5,414 bases of DNA. It comes from Thermoplasmata archaeon. GTDB taxonomy: Archaea; Thermoplasmatota; Thermoplasmata; Thermoplasmatales; Thermoplasmataceae. The position numbers and the translations under genes are program-made. Every line of letters starts with the position of its first letter. Positions within the stretch are counted from its first letter, which is position 1. The notes under the pieces are model-generated. The model was not told the origin of the DNA. It saw only the letters and a list, made by a program, of their open reading frames with translations, and did not search any database. The stretch spans positions 1-5,414 of the forward strand of contig JAKAYH010000189.1 in assembly GCA_021826835.1 (NCBI GenBank), read 5' to 3'. Below are positions 1 through 5,414 of the stretch, piece by piece.

Positions 1-236
1 TCCTTTGGCAGGAAATCTACCATAGACTGGGCGAGCATAGATTTTCCAGTCCCAGGTTCACCAATAAGAAGAACATGTCTCTTCTGAAGAGCCGCTTTCT
101 TCACGACTTCTCTGGCCTCCTCCTGGCCCACAACCTGGTCAAAAAGAATCCTGGGTACCTGAACATCTTTCGTGGAATTGATGTTTAACTTCTTTACCCA
201 TTCATCTACAGATTCTACCGTACTATCCACCACCAC
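1..236 (-). CDS. lonB: Archaeal LonB ATP-dependent protease, N-terminal part (runs off left edge)
   Basis: This is the first 78 codons of a membrane-anchored AAA+ serine protease that degrades misfolded and regulatory proteins in archaea. The visible part runs from a short acidic N-terminus into the AAA+ module. It shows V-P-R-I-L-F-D-Q-V-V-G-Q around residues 27-38, the sensor-like entry typical of LonB, then H-V-L-L-I and a perfect Walker A, GEPGTGKS, at residues 59-66 (bases 39-62). The membrane segments, Walker B and the Ser-Lys protease domain lie beyond the window; the family is usually about 600-650 residues. The frame is open only from base 251 (in-frame TAA just upstream), and its only usable starts are three consecutive GTG codons at 236, 233 and 230. 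There is no Shine-Dalgarno sequence. The only nearby ATG (239-241) is one frame off, so a one-base error near the start is possible. A TATA-like box at 270-277 suggests a short leader. Family identification is strong; the exact start is uncertain. Confidence 0.93.
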   Translation of the reverse strand, partial: MVVDSTVESVDEWVKKLNINSTKDVQVPRILFDQVVGQEEAREVVKKAALQKRHVLLIGEPGTGKSMLAQSMVDFLPK

Positions 237-267
237 TTCATTTAAATTTAATTATTAAGTCTTTCTG

Positions 268-279
268 GCTTTATATGAG
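268..279 (-). promoter_or_regulatory. TATA-like promoter of lonB
   Basis: On the minus strand the sequence reads CATATAAAGC at 268-277, within AT-rich DNA, and resembles an archaeal box A. Archaeal transcription normally starts about 25-27 bases from the box centre, which would be near base 246-248. That gives a leader of roughly ten bases before the GTG at 236. No ribosome-binding site lies between. The assignment rests on sequence and spacing alone. Confidence 0.5.
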
Positions 280-484
280 ATTTCATTGGATACTTTTACA
301 TCTATCCCAATATTCAGACAATAAGCCATTTTTCAAGATTACCGGATAAGTGTAAATCGCGATACCATATTATTCATAAATTAAAATAAACTTGTGCTCA
401 GGCGGCTATTTGGAATAATTATAACCTAAATCATAACTCAACTAATAATGAACTCCATCAACAAATGTTTGAATAAATTGCATC

Positions 485-505
485 AATAATTTTAAAAAGT
501 AAATT
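485..505 (-). terminator. Possible T-rich terminator after the regulator gene
   Basis: Read on the minus strand, about 45-60 bases after the regulator's stop codon, the DNA is T-rich (TTTACTTTTTAAAATTATT). Archaeal transcription often ends at runs of T without a hairpin, so this is a plausible termination zone. It is short of a long uninterrupted T run, and the same bases could serve as a TATA-like element on the opposite strand, so confidence is low. Confidence 0.3.
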
Positions 506-546
506 AAGGAGGAGATGGAAAATCATGAATATGGTTTTGAAAGATT

Positions 547-888
547 TTATCCTATTTCCACAGCGAAAACTTTCTTGTGGTTAAACATGGTCCTGAGACC
601 TTTAATGTCTTCTACGTAGTCCTGGTTCACCTTATAGTACTTGAAACCATTTTTTGTCTGCTCAATTGATATGAGCCCGAGACCCACAAGCGATTCTTCT
701 CCGGTGTATCTGACCCCTAATCCCTCCAGGCAACCCTTTACATTTGAAGGATCTGATTTTACGGCCCTGGATATCTCAGAAAGATAGGATCGATATGGAT
801 AAATGGAAAGCATATAGAAGAGAACCTTGCGCCTCAATTCGCTTCGGTTCAATGATCTTATGATGTTTCCATCTGCTATTAACTCCAT
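547..888 (-). CDS. Small winged-helix transcriptional regulator
   Basis: This is a 113-residue protein whose body is a winged helix-turn-helix DNA-binding domain, so a local or global archaeal transcription regulator is likely; its target is unknown. After the starting MELIADGNIIRSLNRSEL come a first helix (R-R-K-V-L-F-Y-M-L-S-I-Y-P), the turn region S-Y-L-S-E-I-S-R-A-V, the probable recognition helix S-D-P-S-N-V-K-G-C-L-E-G-L-G, and a wing ending G-F-K-Y-Y-K-V. No ligand-binding domain is visible. The frame extends upstream to a TTG at 933 (128 residues). I chose ATG 888 because a strong TATA box (TTTATATATAT, 907-917) is centred about 26 bases upstream, exactly where a leaderless transcript would begin at this ATG; with the TTG start the box would lie inside the coding sequence. 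Against this, a GAGGG at 944-948 sits 9-10 bases before the TTG. The gene lies 158 bases after the DUF2070 gene and appears to be transcribed on its own. Confidence 0.82.
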   Translation of the reverse strand: MELIADGNIIRSLNRSELRRKVLFYMLSIYPYRSYLSEISRAVKSDPSNVKGCLEGLGVRYTGEESLVGLGLISIEQTKNGFKYYKVNQDYVEDIKGLRTMFNHKKVFAVEIG

Positions 889-904
889 AACATCAAATTC
901 GCTT

Positions 905-919
905 AGATATATATAAATG
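905..919 (-). promoter_or_regulatory. TATA box for leaderless regulator transcript
   Basis: The minus strand reads CATTTATATATATCT, and its first part (TTTATATA, 910-917) matches the archaeal box A consensus well. Its centre is about 26 bases from the ATG at 886-888, the spacing expected when transcription begins at the A of the start codon. Purine-rich bases just upstream (920-925) could serve as a TFB recognition element. This is the best-looking promoter in the window. Confidence 0.65.
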
Positions 920-950
920 TTCTTGGCAGACAATATACATGTACCCTCAA

Positions 951-1004
951 ATACACGTTTTTACACATATTTACCTACATACTTTGTCGGACAACATCAG
1001 ACAA
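951..1004. promoter_or_regulatory. Candidate operator region with 10-bp-spaced repeats
   Basis: The spacer between the DUF2070 gene and the regulator contains two pairs of short repeats. TACAC occurs at 952-956 and 962-966, exactly 10 bases apart. GACAA occurs at 990-994 and 1000-1004, also 10 bases apart, and the first copy pairs with TTGTC at 984-988 to form an 11-base palindrome (TTGTC-G-GACAA). One helical turn of spacing is typical of protein-binding sites. They lie 35-95 bases upstream of the regulator's TATA box, so autoregulation or activation is conceivable, but the repeats are short enough to be chance. Confidence 0.25.
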
Positions 1005-1046
1005 TTCAGCCATTTCCCTGTTTTCTTTTTATGCAGATAATAATAA

Positions 1047-2846
1047 TCATAGCATAGGAAGCACAAATCTGAATATTGCAATTGATGCTATTATGCTGGA
1101 CGGTATTGTAATAATGATGGTGTATTTGGCCATTCTCAGGGAGTTGAAGACCGAATCTATGAGTCTCTGATAGGTATTTTCCTCCCCCATCTTCACCTTT
1201 ACGATGTGACTCTTCATTCCTATCCTGACATCAGTAATAGTATTCTTGGCCATGAGAACAGTCCGTTTTATCATGTCAGCTGCATCCATTGGACTGCCGC
1301 TCCTGCCCAGAGGGTTAATGTCTAGGTTGTTTGCATTTACATAATGATTGTCAGTTGTGTAAATTTCAAGATTGCTTATCTCATTTTCAACAAGTTTTCT
1401 TGATAGATCTACGACTTCCCTTGTAATGTTGTTTGAATCTGTAAGAACAACTGCCTGATATTTTCCGCCTGCTTCGGTTACGATTGCCTGGATTCCCATT
1501 GAACCCAGTTCAGCCATGGGTTCGTGAATTCTGTAATATCCCATCCTTGCAGGGAATTTGTTCTCAAGCCTGTTTAATTCACGTGAGAATGCTTTGTCCA
1601 TACCTTCACAGTTATCCAGTTCCGGAGCCTTTTCAACAAAGCAGTTCTGGGCATCGATAACTGCGAATTCCTTGAGTGCAGTCCTCTCGACATAATGCAT
1701 GATTTCGAGACCTTCCCTTAGTTTTACATCGTCAAAGGGCTCTCTTTCAGGGATAATTGCACCAAAGCCAAATTTGCCGAACTTCTGCATGCCTATAACA
1801 TATTTTCCAACATTTATTCTCTTGAATCTTGAGATAGTGTCAACGTATTCCATTCCATTGAGGCAGTGCATTACACCAGACGCTATTTCATCAATATCGG
1901 TATCACCTGAACAGTTGTTGCTGTTCGTTGTTGTTGTGTGGAATACCATCAGGTCTGTACCAAGATCTGATAAGCGATGCTGCAGTCTCAGAGGAAGATC
2001 ACTTGAGCCCAATGTTCCAAACGGACCTGGATGTACATAAGGAAAAACCATTGTAACAAGGCGGGAGTCATCCTTTCTCATTACGTCTACTACCTTAACC
2101 GGAACACGTCTGCTGTGCGCATATAGTTGTGCAAAGAATTTGTTGCCAACCTCAAGGCTCTCGGCACTATTGTTATAATTAAGGAACATCTGGATTATCT
2201 TTGTAGCACTTTCACCATATTCCTTGGAAAATTCTTTTGTAGAGCTCTTTACAAAAATAATACCGCCAATGATGTAGATTATTGAAGAGATTATGAATGG
2301 GATCACGGTTGCAAGATCCCTGAACGCAATAGTCAGGGCGAAAATTGCAGCATAAGTGTAATTGAGTGCTGGAATGAAAAATTTTGAAAGTTTATCAGAA
2401 TAATAGGTGTAGAAAATGAGTACTCTCAGAAGAGTAGCTGACGAGATTGAAACCATAAGCAGGGCTTCAAGGCTTTGAAACAGGTGAACAATAGATATTA
2501 TCCAGAAGAAAATTGATGATAAGCCCAGCGACATGAAATTCAGGTAAAGTATTCTTCTTGCTGGAAAATGAGTTCTTGTGATCCTGACGAAGAGAAGATC
2601 CAAAGATATTACAAGCAGATATGACCCCAGAACCCCCACAAGAACGATGAACAGATTCATTATAAACACAAAATCCACCAGGAGCACTAATGCTGTCAAA
2701 GCTACCAGAATGCTCCAATGAGGCGATTTTTTCACCATTTTTGTGAGATCAGAAAATGCTTTCCCTTCCTGTTCCAGCTCTCTCACTGAACTGGTATATC
2801 CTTCTTTATTAAACATTTTGCTAATTTTTAACAAAAAATCTATCAA
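1047..2846 (-). CDS. DUF2070 family integral membrane protein
   Basis: This 599-residue protein belongs to the archaeal DUF2070 family, whose biochemical role is unknown; the length is normal for the family. Residues 1-43 are charged and probably cytoplasmic. About six hydrophobic segments follow (roughly 44-66, 67-88, 99-122, 126-147, 155-175, 180-199), then a large soluble domain at about 205-570, and a last membrane helix at 575-597. The soluble domain carries the family hallmarks H-P-G-P-F-G at 272-277 (bases 2016-2033) followed by L-G-S-S-D-L-P, then F-H-T-T-T-T at 302-307, N-C-S-G-D-T-D at 311-317, and T-T-D-N-H-Y-V-N at 497-504 (TTDNH at bases 1344-1358). The recurring His and Asp residues suggest a metal- or phosphate-binding site, which is inference only. 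The frame's first start is a TTG at 2844-2846; an ATG at residue 11 (2814-2816) is the alternative and would give 589 residues. Neither has a Shine-Dalgarno sequence. It lies 22 bases after the NAD kinase gene and is probably the last gene of that operon. Confidence 0.9.
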   Translation of the reverse strand: MIDFLLKISKMFNKEGYTSSVRELEQEGKAFSDLTKMVKKSPHWSILVALTALVLLVDFVFIMNLFIVLVGVLGSYLLVISLDLLFVRITRTHFPARRILYLNFMSLGLSSIFFWIISIVHLFQSLEALLMVSISSATLLRVLIFYTYYSDKLSKFFIPALNYTYAAIFALTIAFRDLATVIPFIISSIIYIIGGIIFVKSSTKEFSKEYGESATKIIQMFLNYNNSAESLEVGNKFFAQLYAHSRRVPVKVVDVMRKDDSRLVTMVFPYVHPGPFGTLGSSDLPLRLQHRLSDLGTDLMVFHTTTTNSNNCSGDTDIDEIASGVMHCLNGMEYVDTISRFKRINVGKYVIGMQKFGKFGFGAIIPEREPFDDVKLREGLEIMHYVERTALKEFAVIDAQNCFVEKAPELDNCEGMDKAFSRELNRLENKFPARMGYYRIHEPMAELGSMGIQAIVTEAGGKYQAVVLTDSNNITREVVDLSRKLVENEISNLEIYTTDNHYVNANNLDINPLGRSGSPMDAADMIKRTVLMAKNTITDVRIGMKSHIVKVKMGEENTYQRLIDSVFNSLRMAKYTIIITIPSSIIASIAIFRFVLPML

Positions 2847-2849
2847 TTG

Positions 2850-2864
2850 CCGAATATTTTTCGG
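2850..2864 (-). other. Hairpin at the NAD kinase-DUF2070 junction
   Basis: The 22-base spacer contains CCGAA and TTCGG as a perfect 5-base-pair stem around a 5-base loop. In the transcript it sits just after the kinase stop codon and directly before the TTG start of DUF2070, and a run of six T follows at 2832-2837. It could modulate transcription through the junction or translation of DUF2070, particularly if the real start is the ATG at 2816, which would place both elements in the leader. The stem is short and chance formation is possible. Confidence 0.35.
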
Positions 2865-2868
2865 AGAA

Positions 2869-3939
2869 CTAAAATATTACCGGCATAAGTTTGAATCTCC
2901 CATAGCTGAAGAGGACCTTGATGTACTTTGGTTTAGTAATCGACTCGCTGTCCCAGATATCGATGTATAGGCCCTTCAGATACATCAGTTTCTCCTCTGA
3001 TGCGACAACCATTATGTTTGCAAACCCGACGCGTGAAAGAATGCGCGTAGAAAGCTGTTTATTACCTCTTCCAAGAAGAAAGCCCTGTCCGCCTATTGGA
3101 GAAAGAACGATCTTTGTCTTATTTTCTGATACTGCGAAAATTTCGTCTTCGCTCAGGTCCTTTCCCAAGAGTTTTTTATTTCGCACCAGATCAAAACCGA
3201 GCAGGCTGCTGTCCAGACCGAGTAATAAATTGATTGATTTGCAGGTTGATCCTGGGCCTATTAGATAATTGACCTCATCCTCCATGCCATCTATGATGTA
3301 CTGTCCAATTGACTCCATGCTTGTTGCAGGATATTCTGCCTTGGATTCTGACATCATGAATTCACTTTTTGGGATGAGAAGTTCTCCATAGGAGGAAAGT
3401 TCCATTTCGCCCTTTTCATATGAGATTTCATTTAAATCAATAACATCGGCCCTGATAAAATCCACAATTTTACCGGAAGCCATCATTCTAATCATTTGAA
3501 CCGCTCTTGCGATGCTTATGGCGAAAACTGAACTGAACATTTTTGTTCCAAGCGGCACGCCAATGACCGGTCTTGTGTAACCTGAGTCAACTATGTCCCT
3601 TGCTGTTCCATCGCCTCCAAAAAACACCAGAATATCCGGATCTTGCTGAAGAATGATTTTTGATGCCTTTACAGTATCACTGGAGTTGCATTCCCCGCTG
3701 TAAGAATACACGACAGAATAATTATGAACTCCCGAAATTTCAAAAGCTTCCTCTCCCATTTTCCCGGAAGCGGTCAGGTACTCCATTTTCAGGTCTCCCA
3801 CCTCTTCAAGAAATTCTACTGCTTTTTCAAGGGATGTGGATCGCGGGCAGTCCTTCAGGCTGAGACTGTCTGAGCCTTTTAAGTTGAATAGCTGGCCGCA
3901 ACCAGCCACAGGATTTACAAGAAAACCGATTTTCAGCAT
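2869..3939 (-). CDS. Predicted ATP-NAD kinase (COG3199 type)
   Basis: This 356-residue cytoplasmic enzyme is predicted to phosphorylate NAD to NADP using ATP or polyphosphate. It belongs to the archaeal/bacterial COG3199 branch rather than the standard NadK branch. Seen in order: an N-terminal beta-strand and phosphate loop, IGFLVNPVAGCG, at 4-15; V-F-F-G-G-D-G-T at 105-112 with the kinase-family GGDGT hallmark at 108-112 (bases 3604-3618); G-V-P-L-G-T-K-M-F-S-S-V-F-A at 127-140, the substrate loop of this branch; G-P-G-S-T at 228-232, equivalent to the second nucleotide-binding motif of NAD kinases; and S-P-I-G-G-Q-G-F-L-L-G-R-G-N-K-Q at 280-295, the signature near the C-terminus. All key motifs are intact and the length is normal. 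The ATG at 3937-3939 is preceded by GAGGT overlapping the stop of the upstream gene, so the two genes are likely translationally coupled. COG3199 members are variously annotated, so substrate specificity is predicted, not certain. Confidence 0.9.
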   Translation of the reverse strand: MLKIGFLVNPVAGCGQLFNLKGSDSLSLKDCPRSTSLEKAVEFLEEVGDLKMEYLTASGKMGEEAFEISGVHNYSVVYSYSGECNSSDTVKASKIILQQDPDILVFFGGDGTARDIVDSGYTRPVIGVPLGTKMFSSVFAISIARAVQMIRMMASGKIVDFIRADVIDLNEISYEKGEMELSSYGELLIPKSEFMMSESKAEYPATSMESIGQYIIDGMEDEVNYLIGPGSTCKSINLLLGLDSSLLGFDLVRNKKLLGKDLSEDEIFAVSENKTKIVLSPIGGQGFLLGRGNKQLSTRILSRVGFANIMVVASEEKLMYLKGLYIDIWDSESITKPKYIKVLFSYGRFKLMPVIF

Positions 3940-3942
3940 CTG

Positions 3943-3952
3943 TCAAACCTCA
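3943..3952 (-). promoter_or_regulatory. Ribosome-binding site overlapping the upstream stop codon
   Basis: The minus strand reads TGAGGTTTGA: the TGA stop of the M50-like gene is embedded in a GAGGT that can pair with the 3' end of 16S rRNA, about 7 bases before the kinase ATG. Termination of one gene and initiation of the next share the same bases, which supports coupling and fixes the kinase start. Confidence 0.6.
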
Positions 3953-5414
3953 GCCTGTATATTGGGCAACCGCAGCTGTGTAAGACTCATTGTAAGCAAC
4001 TATATACCAGTAATGCGGTTGTGAGTTGAGCGTCATGTTGATTTCTGTTGTACTACCCTGCTGGATAGTAAAAATTGTGGCAGAATTTGGGTTTGCATAA
4101 AGGTAGGCGAGTTTTGAGTTGACAGTTATGCTAAGACTGCTGCTGGGATGATAGGTAAATGAAATATTTGGGCCGCCAATTGAAACAATGTGGATGTTCT
4201 CATTTCTGAAGGATGTTAGTGAAAGTGAGATTGAACCATTATGTTCCGGATGCATTGTGTACGGATTATTGTTGTTGAATAACATAAGCGTACTTACATT
4301 GACCTTTAGGACCGACAGTGCTATACTCTTGTAAAAACTGCCCGAATATACCGTGAGAACGTAATTGTGGAATCCTGGTTGTATGCTTGAAGGAGGATCG
4401 ATCCTTAGCGAATAATTATACTGACTGCCTGGAGTAATGGATTTGCTTTCACCAGAGAGGTCAAAACTTACAGATGGGGAAATTTCGAATGCTGGAACTA
4501 TGGTAGACTGCCCGGTATTGTTCACGGTAACATTGAAAGTTACCAGGCTGTTTCCGGGATTTGTTAAAAGAAAGTATTCCTGGGACACGTTGGCACTGAA
4601 GCTGCTTGAGTTTGTGTGAAAGGGAAACGGGGCCAGTCCCAAGACAATGATGGCAAATGCCACCACAGCGATGGCTTTTGTGTTGACATGTATTCCAGAT
4701 ATGTTGTTCAGAGGCTGTGGACCCTTCATTCCCACCAATAGGGCAAAAACTGCAAGAATAATCCATGGCGGGTAAATTATACTAAGTATGATGATGACGA
4801 GGAGAGATATGTAAGAAAGATATTGTGCCTTTCTTCCAAACAGTGCTGATGATATTAACCCCCCATCAAGGAAGCCAAGCGGGAGAGCATTGAATGCAGT
4901 TATAACGATCCCGGCCCATCCTGCAAGTGCCAGTGGATCAAGAATACCATTGGATGGAATCAACGGGTTAGCCATGAATTGCAGTACCAATGGAGAACCT
5001 ATGGTCTGAACAGGAGAATTAACAATAGGGGCGGATGGTGGGAAATTGAATGTTATAAGTGAGCCTATTATGAGAAATATAAGGGATATGAAAAACCCTG
5101 TTATGATTGAGTAACCTCCAGATTCGATCATGGCTTTTCTGCTTACATAAGGCCTGTTCGGGGAATTTATTAGCCCCATTGACCCAAGGCCAAGTGGATT
5201 CGGAATTAAAATTGGAAATGGATAATCCATGCCGTTCTTCTTTAATGCGACATATTTTGCGGCTTCCCTCCCGGCAAAGATTACTGTCAGGGGAAGCATA
5301 TAGAATAAAAGAGATGTGGAGATATTTGCAAGAATATTTCCTGGTCCCTGATAACTGACCTGGTAGGTATATCCGAAATAAGCTGAAAACCCAATAGTTG
5401 CCGCAAGAAGAGAT
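3950..5414 (-). CDS. M50/site-2-protease-like membrane protein with degenerate zinc site (runs off right edge)
   Basis: The frame stays open to the window edge, giving at least 487 residues; the ATG at 5297-5299 is internal, because the 38 codons before it read as typical N-terminal membrane sequence of archaeal site-2 proteases. Counting from that Met, P-F-P-I-L-I-P-N-P at 27-35, the G-W-A-G-I-V-I-T-A-F-N-A-L-P stretch at 127-140 and L-D-G-G at 144-147 (bases 4859-4870) clearly match intramembrane metalloproteases, which cut transmembrane substrates. However, the first zinc motif HExxH is R-E-A-A-K at 11-15 (bases 5255-5269): both histidines are gone and only the Glu remains, and the usual His after LDGG is Leu. 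Further membrane helices lie near 60-83, 157-190 and 208-226. Residues 227-449 form an extracytoplasmic, beta-rich domain resembling CARDB/Ig-like sandwiches, with ten N-X-S/T sequons. It is probably a pseudoprotease or has another role. It is the first visible gene of an operon with the NAD kinase 10 bases downstream; its start and promoter lie outside the window. Confidence 0.85.
   Translation of the reverse strand, partial: SLLAATIGFSAYFGYTYQVSYQGPGNILANISTSLLFYMLPLTVIFAGREAAKYVALKKNGMDYPFPILIPNPLGLGSMGLINSPNRPYVSRKAMIESGGYSIITGFFISLIFLIIGSLITFNFPPSAPIVNSPVQTIGSPLVLQFMANPLIPSNGILDPLALAGWAGIVITAFNALPLGFLDGGLISSALFGRKAQYLSYISLLVIIILSIIYPPWIILAVFALLVGMKGPQPLNNISGIHVNTKAIAVVAFAIIVLGLAPFPFHTNSSSFSANVSQEYFLLTNPGNSLVTFNVTVNNTGQSTIVPAFEISPSVSFDLSGESKSITPGSQYNYSLRIDPPSSIQPGFHNYVLTVYSGSFYKSIALSVLKVNVSTLMLFNNNNPYTMHPEHNGSISLSLTSFRNENIHIVSIGGPNISFTYHPSSSLSITVNSKLAYLYANPNSATIFTIQQGSTTEINMTLNSQPHYWYIVAYNESYTAAVAQYTG

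Larger units (their letters stand above)
237..546. other. AT-rich intergenic region between the regulator and lonB
   Basis: This 310-base spacer separates two genes that both read leftward. It contains the lonB promoter at its left end and a T-rich stretch after the regulator at its right end (485-505 on the minus strand). I see no tRNA, rRNA, CRISPR repeat or convincing structured RNA. It contains an 8-base palindrome, ATCGCGAT, at 356-363 with no further symmetry around it. Near its right end the plus strand has a strong Shine-Dalgarno-like sequence at 506-516 leading into very short reading frames, which is treated separately as a finding. Confidence 0.7.

Noticed and set aside
273..287. 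Exact 15-base repeat ATATGAGATTTCATT, also at 3418-3432
   Set aside because: One copy overlaps the lonB TATA box, the other encodes N-E-I-S-Y in the kinase. A back-of-envelope estimate makes one such match in an AT-rich 5.4-kb window uncommon but possible, and neither copy has extended similarity or flanking structure.
356..363. 8-base palindrome ATCGCGAT in the intergenic region
   Set aside because: It is a single short palindrome with no second copy and no position relative to a promoter that would suggest an operator.
237..546. Search for tRNA, C/D-box RNA, riboswitch or CRISPR repeats
   Set aside because: No cloverleaf, no paired C and D boxes, no repeated units and no GC-rich island, which would be expected for a structured RNA in an AT-rich archaeal genome.
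893..940. 15-codon minus-strand frame from ATG 940 with GAGGG just upstream
   Set aside because: The spacing to GAGGG is only 2-3 bases, the frame is very short, and it lies across the regulator's TATA box; a promoter reading of this segment explains it better.
1699..2040. Plus-strand open frame of 113 codons inside the DUF2070 gene
   Set aside because: It lies antisense to the conserved HPGPFG-containing domain, shows no recognisable domain and has no promoter or ribosome-binding site; it is a shadow of the real gene.
2918..3268. Plus-strand open frame of 116 codons inside the kinase gene
   Set aside because: It is the antisense of conserved kinase motifs, with no independent coding evidence. 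The other plus-strand frames at 3660-4024, 4437-4619 and 5107-5358 were rejected for the same reason.
4461..4766. Minus-strand frame of 101 codons, rich in Cys and His
   Set aside because: It overlaps the M50-like gene in another frame on the same strand; the Cys/His content comes from out-of-frame reading of hydrophobic and Ser/Thr codons, and it has no domain pattern.

Overview
The window looks like a stretch of archaeal chromosome, most likely from a Thermoplasmata/Thermoplasmatales-type euryarchaeon. The reasons are the start of an archaeal LonB protease, a DUF2070 membrane protein (an archaeal family), an archaeal COG3199-type ATP-NAD kinase, TATA boxes placed for leaderless or very short-leader transcripts, and a moderately AT-rich composition. 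The lineage call is inference from gene content and promoter style. No marker gene such as rRNA is present.

All recognised genes read leftward, on the minus strand. In order of transcription they are: (1) an M50/site-2-protease-like membrane protein running off the right edge (3950-5414), (2) a predicted ATP-NAD kinase (2869-3939), (3) a DUF2070 membrane protein (1047-2846), (4) a small winged-helix regulator (547-888), and (5) the first 78 codons of lonB, running off the left edge (1-236). Genes 1 to 3 are separated by only 10 and 22 bases and look like one operon. The regulator and lonB each have their own TATA-like promoter. The only gene-free stretch above 300 bases (237-546) holds the lonB promoter, a T-rich stretch after the regulator and otherwise AT-rich DNA with no RNA gene that I can recognise.

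The most notable observation is that the site-2-protease homologue lacks both histidines of the HExxH zinc motif (it reads R-E-A-A-K), while keeping the rest of the fold, including the second-site LDGG. It also carries an extracytoplasmic beta-rich domain with ten N-glycosylation sequons. It is therefore probably a pseudoprotease, or has a different activity, and it is co-transcribed with a NAD kinase and a DUF2070 membrane protein of unknown function. Other points of interest are the lonB start (GTG triplet, with the only nearby ATG one frame off), the corrected leaderless start of the regulator, 10-bp-spaced repeats upstream of its promoter, and a hairpin at the kinase-DUF2070 junction.
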